Assembly: GCA_013202725.1 (NCBI GenBank)
Contig: JABMRH010000284.1
Location: 1 to 5,584 of the forward strand
Origin: Desulfobacteraceae bacterium
GTDB lineage: Bacteria; Desulfobacterota; Desulfobacteria; Desulfobacterales; ETH-SRB1
DNA length: 5,584 bases
Direction: 5' to 3'
Both the position numbers and the translations under genes were made by a program. The notes under the pieces are model-generated. The model was given only the letters and a program-made list of their open reading frames with translations, searched no databases and was not told the DNA's origin. Below, one piece after another: positions 1 to 5,584 of the stretch (position 1 is its first letter; every line of letters starts with the position of its first letter).

Positions 1-420
1 CTTACAGGCTCCAACCCTCTGATAGGGCCAAATGAAGAGACCTGGGGCATAAGGTTCCCTGATATGACGCAGGCATACGATAAACAGCTTGTCTCAATTG
101 CTGAGAAAGCCGGAAAAAACAATGGAATCTGCCTACAAAAAGGGGTTTATGCCGGCCTGACAGGCCCCTGCCTTGAAACACCTGCTGAAGTGCGTTTTTT
201 AAGAGCTATAGGAGCTGAAGCCGTCGGCTTTTCAACTGTCCACGAGGTAATTACGGCTGTACATGCCGGCATAAAGGTGCTGGGGTTATCGACAATAACC
301 AATGTGCACGATCCGGACAAACCGGTTGAATCAACAATTGAAGAAATAATTGCCGTGGCAAAGGAATCTTCTTTAAAGCTTGCATCAATTATAAGCAAAG
401 TTATTGAGAATATAACATGA
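1..420 (+). CDS. punA: Purine nucleoside phosphorylase, trimeric PNP-I type (C-terminal half, 5' end outside window)
   Basis: The enzyme family cleaves purine (deoxy)ribonucleosides with phosphate to give the free base and (deoxy)ribose-1-phosphate, a cytoplasmic purine-salvage step. The frame is open from base 1 and ends at TGA 418-420, giving 139 residues. The family is usually about 270-290 aa, so roughly the first half lies upstream of the window. An internal ATG at 64 is not the start, because conserved sequence (LTGSNPLIGPNE, then RFPDMTQAYD) runs through and before it. Family landmarks are GVYAGLTGPCLETPAE (about residues 48-62), GFSTVHEV (76-83) and LSTITN (96-101). E59 and N101 match the base-binding Glu201 and Asn243 of human PNP, and the Asn indicates 6-oxopurine (inosine/guanosine) preference over methylthioadenosine. 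Several other contact positions differ: Leu58, Phe77 and Ile113 stand where human PNP has Phe200, Met219 and His257. The stop overlaps the tatD start (ATGA). Family assignment is firm; exact substrate range is not. Confidence 0.9.
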   Translation, partial: LTGSNPLIGPNEETWGIRFPDMTQAYDKQLVSIAEKAGKNNGICLQKGVYAGLTGPCLETPAEVRFLRAIGAEAVGFSTVHEVITAVHAGIKVLGLSTITNVHDPDKPVESTIEEIIAVAKESSLKLASIISKVIENIT

Positions 421-1199
421 AACTATTTGACAGCCATTGCCATCTTGACGACAGGGTCTATGATAAAGATATTGATGCGGTTATTAAACGCGCGCATGAC
501 GCCGGGGTTGCAGCCTGCATGACGGTGGGAACAGACAAAGAAAGTTCGATCAAAGCCGTTGCTCTGGCTGAATCCACAAACAATATTTATGCCTCTGTCG
601 GCGTTCATCCTCACGAAACAAAAAGCTGCTGTGAATCAATCTTAAAGTTTCTGATAAATCTTGCTGAAAGCCCTAAGGTTTGTGCATGGGGTGAAATCGG
701 CCTTGATTTTAACCGCATGTATTCGCCACAAGATGATCAGGAAAAATGGTTTATAAGGCAGCTTGAGATTGCCGACAGGTTTAGCCTTCCGGTTATCTTT
801 CATGAAAGAGACAGTAATGGCCGCCTGTTAGAAATAGTTAGGGCTCATCATAAAAAGGATGGAAAAGGGGTTGTGCACTGCTTTAGCGGAAACAGGGCGG
901 AACTGGAGCAATATATTAATCTCGGACTTTATGTCGGCATAACAGGCATTCTGACGCTAAAAAAGCGCGGCGCTGATTTGCGCAAGCTTGCGCCCATAAT
1001 CCCTGTTGAACAGATCCTGATAGAAACCGATGCGCCATATCTAACACCTGCTCCGGAAAAAAATCGCACACGACGGAATGAACCGGCATTTGTCAGGCCT
1101 ATTCTGTTTAAACTGGCGGAAATAAGAAAGGAAGACCCGGAATATCTGGCATCCGCCACATGGGAAAACAGTTGCCGGCTGTTTAATATCCGATTTTAG
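417..1199 (+). CDS. tatD: TatD family metal-dependent hydrolase / DNase
   Basis: A complete 260-aa protein, the usual TatD length, of the amidohydrolase (TIM-barrel) superfamily. Characterised relatives are cytoplasmic Mg2+-dependent 3'-5' exonucleases/DNases linked to DNA repair and DNA degradation. All expected metal ligands are visible: the N-terminal HxH (H7, H9 in FDSHCHLDD), E93 in WGEIGLDF, H129 in VIFHERD, H154 in VVHCFSG and D205 in LIETDAPYLTP. VGVHPH (61-66) and RRNEPAFV (219-226) are further family signatures. The ATG at 417 is chosen because the HxH strand begins right after it and it overlaps the upstream stop by ATGA. A weak GAGAA ribosome-binding site lies at 406-410. The overlap implies translational coupling and a shared transcript with the nucleoside phosphorylase. 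A joint role in DNA/nucleoside turnover is inferred. Members are often annotated YcfH/YabD/YjjV, and sequence alone does not tell which of these paralogues is closest. Confidence 0.93.
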   Translation: MKLFDSHCHLDDRVYDKDIDAVIKRAHDAGVAACMTVGTDKESSIKAVALAESTNNIYASVGVHPHETKSCCESILKFLINLAESPKVCAWGEIGLDFNRMYSPQDDQEKWFIRQLEIADRFSLPVIFHERDSNGRLLEIVRAHHKKDGKGVVHCFSGNRAELEQYINLGLYVGITGILTLKKRGADLRKLAPIIPVEQILIETDAPYLTPAPEKNRTRRNEPAFVRPILFKLAEIRKEDPEYLASATWENSCRLFNIRF

Positions 1200-1241
1200 C
1201 TAATGTCGATAAATCTTCATCTCACCATAGGTTGTTGAGAG

Positions 1242-1271
1242 TTTACTGTTTTACTTGAAAATGTGTATAAT
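1242..1271 (+). promoter_or_regulatory. Candidate sigma70-type promoter for the efflux operon
   Basis: A perfect TATAAT -10 hexamer lies at 1266-1271. TTTACT at 1242-1247 matches 4 of 6 bases of the TTGACA consensus, with an 18-base spacer. An alternative pair is TTGAAA at 1255-1260 (5 of 6) with TATAAA at 1276-1281, but its 15-base spacer is short. Either would give a leader of roughly 40-50 bases before the adaptor ATG at 1327. The region is AT-rich, so a chance TATAAT is possible. The gap after tatD and the change of function support a new transcription start here. Confidence 0.5.
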
Positions 1272-1285
1272 TAATTATAAACATT
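1260..1285. promoter_or_regulatory. 26-base imperfect palindrome, candidate repressor operator
   Basis: The left half reads AATGTGTATAATT and the right half AATTATAAACATT. Twelve of 13 base pairs are complementary, the single mismatch being G1265 opposite A1280. The inner 14 bases (1266-1279) form a perfect palindrome. The element covers the whole candidate -10 hexamer, so a protein bound here would block RNA polymerase. Length, symmetry and the ATAAACATT half-site style are compatible with a TetR-type dimer site, a common local control of RND pumps, but MarR or other dimeric regulators fit too. No regulator gene is in the window. Confidence 0.5.
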
Positions 1286-1326
1286 ATGCTGCTTTGTATT
1301 TTTGATAAACTTTATAGGTTTTTTGC

Positions 1327-2487
1327 ATGAAAAAATTTTTTGTCATTATTATTGTTTTGGCGGGACTCGGCTTTTTAGGTTGGCAAATCTATCAAAAAGC
1401 CTCTGATTCCAGTAAAGGCTTCAAGCGCGAGCGCCAAAATGTACCCGTTGCCGTCGAGGTTGTGCTCATAAAGAAAGCCTCTATACGGCAAGTGGGAAGC
1501 TTTACCGGCTCCCTGTATCCGTTCTCTGAGTTTATTTTGGCGCCGAAAATCGCGGGGCGGCTCGAAAAGATATTGGTTCATATCGGCGATACGGTCAAAG
1601 GCGGGCAGCTGGTGGCCATACTGGATGACGATGAATATCGCCAGCAGGTCAGCCAGGCAACGGCGGAAATGGAGGTTGCCCAGGCAAATCTTCAGGAACG
1701 GAAAAGCACCATAGAAAACGCAAAACGAGAGTATGAGCGAACCGTAGCGTTGCGGAAAAAGAAGATCATCTCCGAATCCCAGATCGATGCTGCAGAGTCT
1801 GAATTTAAAACCCAACAGGCAAAGCTGGAAGTGGCTGTTGCCCAGCTATCTCAAAAAAAGGCGGCCCTGAAGATAGCCAACATACGCCTTTCTTATGCTC
1901 AGATTCAAGTGACTGAAAACAACACCGCCGGGTACAGGGTGGTAGGGGAACGCTTTGTGGACGAAGGGGCCATGCTGGCGCCCAACACTTCGATAGTCTC
2001 CATTCTTGATATCGGAAAGCTCATCGCTGCCATCCATGTCATCGAACGGGACTATCCAAAGATTCAGTTGGGGCTGGAAGCAATCATTTCAACCGATGCG
2101 TTTCCGGGACACACTTTTAACGGAAAAGTAATTCGAATAGCCCCGCTTCTGAAAGAAAAATCCCGGCAAGCCCGGGTGGAGATCGAAATCCCCAATGCAC
2201 AAAAGCTTTTGAAACCGGGGATGTTTGTGCGGGTTCACATTCAATTCGATGAGCATAAAAACGCCACCGTGGTTCCGGTAGCCGCCCTTGTTAAGAGAAA
2301 TGGAACCCAGGGGGTTTTTTTAGCCGATCTTAAAGAGCAAAAAGCCCGGTTTGTTCCAGTGACTGTCGGTATCGTAAGCGGCCTTCAGGCGGAAGTGCTG
2401 AATCCGCCCATCACCGGTTCAGTGGTGACTCTGGGGCATCACCTGCTGGAAGACGGGTCTTTGATTATTCTACCAGGTAAATCATGA
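1327..2487 (+). CDS. RND efflux periplasmic adaptor subunit (membrane fusion protein, HlyD/AcrA-like)
   Basis: This 386-aa protein is the periplasmic bridge of a tripartite pump, linking the inner-membrane RND permease encoded next to it with a TolC-like outer-membrane channel. After a short basic N-terminus, residues 5-22 form a hydrophobic segment. No cysteine exists anywhere, so it is not a lipoprotein and is probably held by an uncleaved N-terminal anchor. Domains in order: first lipoyl half with GRLEKILVHIGDTVKGGQLV (78-97); a helical hairpin at about 103-182, rich in Ala, Gln, Glu and Lys with coiled-coil character; second lipoyl half to about 230; a beta-barrel to about 310 ending in LLKPGMFVRVHI (294-305); and a C-terminal membrane-proximal domain. 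The hairpin tip carries R138-x3-L142-x6-S149, the known TolC-docking pattern. AGG at 1316-1318, eight bases upstream, supports this ATG. The stop overlaps the permease start (ATGA). The exported substrate cannot be read from this protein. Confidence 0.92.
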   Translation: MKKFFVIIIVLAGLGFLGWQIYQKASDSSKGFKRERQNVPVAVEVVLIKKASIRQVGSFTGSLYPFSEFILAPKIAGRLEKILVHIGDTVKGGQLVAILDDDEYRQQVSQATAEMEVAQANLQERKSTIENAKREYERTVALRKKKIISESQIDAAESEFKTQQAKLEVAVAQLSQKKAALKIANIRLSYAQIQVTENNTAGYRVVGERFVDEGAMLAPNTSIVSILDIGKLIAAIHVIERDYPKIQLGLEAIISTDAFPGHTFNGKVIRIAPLLKEKSRQARVEIEIPNAQKLLKPGMFVRVHIQFDEHKNATVVPVAALVKRNGTQGVFLADLKEQKARFVPVTVGIVSGLQAEVLNPPITGSVVTLGHHLLEDGSLIILPGKS

Positions 2488-5400
2488 ATATCTCCCGCTT
2501 TTCCGTACAGCGCCCAGTGTTGACCGTTATGGTCTTTTTGATAGTCATCATAATAGGCTGGGTTTCCTTGTCCCGGCTTTCCATCGACCTGATGCCCGAT
2601 ATTACCTACCCGACACTGAGCATTACCACCGAATATGAAAACGCCAGTCCCGAGGAAGTCGAAGAGCTGATCACACGCCCCATAGAGGAGGCCATGAGCG
2701 CAGTGCCGGGGGTGGAGGAAGTCACCTCGGTCTCTGCCGAAGGCCAAAGCAGCGTTCGGGTTACTTTCACATGGGGTACGGACCTGGATGCAGCAGCCAA
2801 CGATATCAGGGACCGGTTGGATCGAGTCATTCCACGCCTTCCGGAAGATGCCGAACGGCCCAGACTGCGCAAATACGATCTCGCATCCTTTCCGATTCTC
2901 ATCATAGGAGTATCCAGCAACCTGGACCCAATCCAGATAAGAAGAATTATCGACAACCAGGTTAAAAATCGGATTGAGCGGATTCCCGGGGTGGCCTCAT
3001 TGGATATTCGTGGCGGACTGGACAGGGAGATCCACGTCAACCTGAATGCGGAAAAGATAAAAGCCCTGGGACTTCCAATTGATCAGCTTCTAAAGCGCCT
3101 CAAGGAAGAAAACATCAATCTCCCGGCCGGCACCATTGAGCAGGGGCCGCTTGATGTCACCATACGAACCCCGGGTGTCTATAACAGTTTGGATGAGCTG
3201 CGAAATACGGTGGTCGCCATCCGTGAAGGGGCGCCAATTCAGCTGAAAGAGATCGCAACCGTAGAAGATGCCTGGGAGAAAGTAACCCGGATAGTTCGGG
3301 TAAACGACAAGCCCGGTGTGCGCCTTTCGGTCAATAAACAGTCTGGGAAAAACACCGTGGAGGTGGCGACCGGCGTGCTCAAGGAGATTGAACGAATCAA
3401 CAGGGACATCCCCCAGCTTCATATTTTTCCCATCATTGATACCTCCGATTATATCAAGCGCTCCATTACAAACCTGGGTACCACCATCCTCTACGGCGGA
3501 GCGCTGGCTGTATTTATACTGCTGCTTTTTCTTCGGAACATCCTCAGCACCGCCATTATTGCCACAGCGATTCCCATATCGGTGGTTGCCACCTTCGCCC
3601 TGATGTATTTCAGCGGGTTTACGCTGAACCTGATGACTCTTGGTGGTCTGGCGCTTGGCATCGGCATGCTGGTGGACAATTCTATTGTAGTGCTTGAGAA
3701 CATCCATCGGCTCGGAGAATCCGGCCAGGACCCTGAATCAGCTGCTATAAATGGCAGCCGGGAAGTAGTGGCCGCAGTGATTGCCAGCACCTTGACTACT
3801 CTTGTGGTGTTTCTGCCACTTATTTTTGTGCGCGGCATGTCCGGGATCATGTTCAAACAACTTTCCTGCGTGGTGAGTTTTTCGCTGGGATGTTCTCTCG
3901 CTGTGGCCCTGACGCTTGTACCCATGCTGGCCTCCCGAGTTCGCACTTCGGTCATTATTGAGACAAAAGATGGTATGTCTCCAGGCAGGAAGATTTTTCA
4001 GATAACAGGACAGTTTTTTACCTGGCTGGAAAACAAGTACAAAAAACTTCTCTGCTTTGCCCTCAACCACAAGGCGCTGATCTTAGGATCTTCACTTCTG
4101 GTGCTTTTAGCAAGCTTTTTACTGGTTCCGCTGGTCGGTGTCGAATTGATGCCCGCCGCGGATGAAAGCGAAGTACGGGTCTATGCAGAGATGGCCGTAG
4201 GTACCAGGCTCGAGTTAGTCAATCAGGCCTTTCAGAAAATCGAAACCATCGTAAAACAGGAGGTGCCGGAAATCGAAAACACGGTATCCTTTATCGGCGG
4301 TTCCACCAGACGCGCCACTGGATCAAATACCGGCCAGATGCGTATTGCGCTGAAGCCGGTCAAAGAACGGACCCGATCCAGCGAAGAGATAGCTGTAGCC
4401 CTTCGCAAAAAGATTGTCTCTATGCCAGGCGTCAAAATCCGCACCCGCGCCGGACAGGGGCTCTTTGTGCTTCGGATCGGAACAGGGGGAGATGAAAAGG
4501 TCCAGATAGAGGTGCGAGGCTATGACCTTGAAAAATCCGACGCTCTATCTCGTGAGGTTGAGAAGATCATCCAGAATGTGGACGGCATCACCGACATTAA
4601 AATAAGCAGGGAATCCGGAACTCCGGAGGAACTCATTATCGTGGATCGGCAAAAGGCTGCCGATATGAAGCTGACGGTATCCAATATTGCCAACATGCTT
4701 CAAACAGTGCTTTCCGGAACCGCTGCCGGCAACTACAGGGAGGCGGAAAACGAGTATCGAATTCTGGTAAAACTCGAAGGTGCGGAGAAAAAAGAACTGC
4801 GGGATATTCTGGATCTTACCGTTACCAATACCGAAGGCGAACGAGTAGTACTCCGAAACGTGGTGGAAGTTCGCCCAAGACTGGGGCCGGTGCTCATCGA
4901 ACGTAAAGACCAGGAGCGTGTGGTCTATGTGAATACTAATATCACCGGCAGGGACATGGGCTCCATTTTAGCCGATATTCGGAAGGGTTTGCAGAATGTG
5001 CCGGTTCCCAGAGATTTCAGCATCCTCTTTGGTGGCGATTACAAAGAGCAGCAGAAGGCCTTTCGCGAGCTTTTGATGAGCTTTGTGTTGGCGATAATTC
5101 TGGTCTATATGGTGATGGCCTCACTTTATGAGTCACTTCGATATCCCTTTGTGGTGATGTTTTCCGTACCGCTTGCAGCTATCGGTGTGATACTGATGCT
5201 CTTTTTAACCAATACCACCTTTAACATACAATCATATATCGGCTGTATCATGCTGGGCGGCATTGCGGTGAATAACGCCATTTTGCTGGTAGATCACATC
5301 AATCTGCTGCGCCGCCGGGACGGACTGCCACTGAGAGAGGCCATTGAAGAGGGGGGCAGAAGACGACTCCGGCCTATTCTGATGACCGCCATGACCACCA

Positions 5401-5584
5401 TTTTGGCAATGTCGCCACTGGCTTTGGGCATTGGCGAAGGCAGCGAAGCCCAGGCGCCCATGGCCCGGGCAATTATCGGCGGGCTGATCAGTTCGAATCT
5501 GATTACGCTTGTAGTGGTTCCCGTCGTTTACGCGCTCTTTGAACGAAAAAAGTTAAAGGCAGAGAACAGCTTCCAGCCGTTCTA
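2484..5584 (+). CDS. RND efflux permease, AcrB-like (HAE1-type), open at window end
   Basis: An inner-membrane proton-driven exporter with 1033 sense codons from ATG 2484. The last two bases (5583-5584) are TA, probably the first part of a TAA or TAG stop, so the protein is likely complete at the normal AcrB size of about 1030-1050 aa. The start has AGG at 2475-2477 and overlaps the adaptor stop by ATGA. The duplicated RND layout is clear. TM1 (about 10-32) is followed by a large periplasmic loop opening with LMPDITYPTL. TM2-TM6 begin near 333. TM7 (about 532-552) is followed by a second periplasmic loop. TM8-TM12 run from about 864 to 1018, with MASLYES after TM8. In TM4 the motif is GMLVDNSIVVLENI: D398 matches AcrB D407, but N399 replaces D408. 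In TM10, GGIAVNNAILLVD has N930 in place of K940. R961 and T968 in RLRPILMT match R971 and T978. The heavy-metal (HME) TM4 signature is absent, so drug, solvent, lipid or metabolite export is more likely. Substrate unknown. Confidence 0.93.
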   Translation, partial: MNISRFSVQRPVLTVMVFLIVIIIGWVSLSRLSIDLMPDITYPTLSITTEYENASPEEVEELITRPIEEAMSAVPGVEEVTSVSAEGQSSVRVTFTWGTDLDAAANDIRDRLDRVIPRLPEDAERPRLRKYDLASFPILIIGVSSNLDPIQIRRIIDNQVKNRIERIPGVASLDIRGGLDREIHVNLNAEKIKALGLPIDQLLKRLKEENINLPAGTIEQGPLDVTIRTPGVYNSLDELRNTVVAIREGAPIQLKEIATVEDAWEKVTRIVRVNDKPGVRLSVNKQSGKNTVEVATGVLKEIERINRDIPQLHIFPIIDTSDYIKRSITNLGTTILYGGALAVFILLLFLRNILSTAIIATAIPISVVATFALMYFSGFTLNLMTLGGLALGIGMLVDNSIVVLENIHRLGESGQDPESAAINGSREVVAAVIASTLTTLVVFLPLIFVRGMSGIMFKQLSCVVSFSLGCSLAVALTLVPMLASRVRTSVIIETKDGMSPGRKIFQITGQFFTWLENKYKKLLCFALNHKALILGSSLLVLLASFLLVPLVGVELMPAADESEVRVYAEMAVGTRLELVNQAFQKIETIVKQEVPEIENTVSFIGGSTRRATGSNTGQMRIALKPVKERTRSSEEIAVALRKKIVSMPGVKIRTRAGQGLFVLRIGTGGDEKVQIEVRGYDLEKSDALSREVEKIIQNVDGITDIKISRESGTPEELIIVDRQKAADMKLTVSNIANMLQTVLSGTAAGNYREAENEYRILVKLEGAEKKELRDILDLTVTNTEGERVVLRNVVEVRPRLGPVLIERKDQERVVYVNTNITGRDMGSILADIRKGLQNVPVPRDFSILFGGDYKEQQKAFRELLMSFVLAIILVYMVMASLYESLRYPFVVMFSVPLAAIGVILMLFLTNTTFNIQSYIGCIMLGGIAVNNAILLVDHINLLRRRDGLPLREAIEEGGRRRLRPILMTAMTTILAMSPLALGIGEGSEAQAPMARAIIGGLISSNLITLVVVPVVYALFERKKLKAENSFQPF

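Noticed and set aside
64..420. Treating ATG 64 as the true start of a short 118-aa protein
   Set aside because: The 21 codons before it are in frame and encode conserved PNP sequence (LTGSNPLIGPNE), so the gene simply extends past the left edge.
1196..1203. TTAGCTAA palindrome at the tatD stop as a terminator stem
   Set aside because: It is only 8 bases, has no loop, is AT-rich and has no following T-run. No other GC-rich hairpin with a T-tract was seen after tatD.
1200..1326. Possible riboswitch or small RNA in the intergenic region
   Set aside because: After the predicted transcription start only about 40-50 AT-rich bases remain before the adaptor ATG, too short and unstructured for a known riboswitch class. 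No sRNA-like stem and terminator is visible.
1375..1815. Open reading frame of 146 codons on the - strand inside the adaptor gene
   Set aside because: The + strand frame shows the lipoyl and hairpin domains of an adaptor, while the antisense translation has no recognisable features.
2606..3040. Open reading frame of 144 codons on the - strand, and similar antisense frames at 2439-2747, 3491-3955, 3738-4070 and 4232-4444
   Set aside because: All are antisense to the continuous permease reading frame. Their Ser/Arg-rich translations show no family signature and no start context, so they are shadows.
3090..3707. Open reading frame of 205 codons on the - strand
   Set aside because: It lies wholly inside the permease gene, on the opposite strand, and its translation is low-complexity and His/Gly/Asn-rich with no recognisable domain. 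The + strand frame here has clear RND motifs.

Overview
The window holds four genes, all on the + strand, in two tightly packed pairs separated by a 127-base intergenic region. The protein family signatures and moderate base composition suggest a Gram-negative bacterium. The style of the sequences (a trimeric-type purine nucleoside phosphorylase next to TatD, and a tripartite RND pump with a 'DN' relay motif) resembles Desulfobacterota/deltaproteobacteria. That placement is an impression from sequence style, since no marker gene is present.

Bases 1-1199: the C-terminal half of a purine nucleoside phosphorylase, cut by the window edge, overlaps by ATGA a complete TatD-family metal-dependent hydrolase/DNase. 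Both could act in turning over nucleic acids and nucleosides, and they are very probably co-transcribed. No convincing intrinsic terminator follows tatD.

Bases 1200-1326: an AT-rich intergenic region with a plausible sigma70-type promoter. A 26-base inverted repeat (12 of 13 pairs match) covers the -10 element. It has the size and position of a repressor operator, so the pump genes downstream may be locally controlled. No regulator gene is visible in the window.

Bases 1327-5584: an efflux operon made of a membrane-anchored periplasmic adaptor (386 aa) and, overlapping it by ATGA, an inner-membrane RND permease (1033 codons). The permease reading frame is open to the last base, and the final two bases, TA, are probably the start of its stop codon. 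The adaptor carries the R-x3-L-x6-S hairpin-tip motif used to dock TolC-like channels, so a tripartite envelope-spanning pump is expected. The outer-membrane component is not in the window. The permease lacks the second Asp and the Lys of the classical AcrB proton relay (Asn in both places).

No RNA gene, mobile element, CRISPR array or other new system was seen. The points most worth a second look are the operator-like palindrome, the altered proton-relay residues and the unusual active-site residues of the nucleoside phosphorylase.
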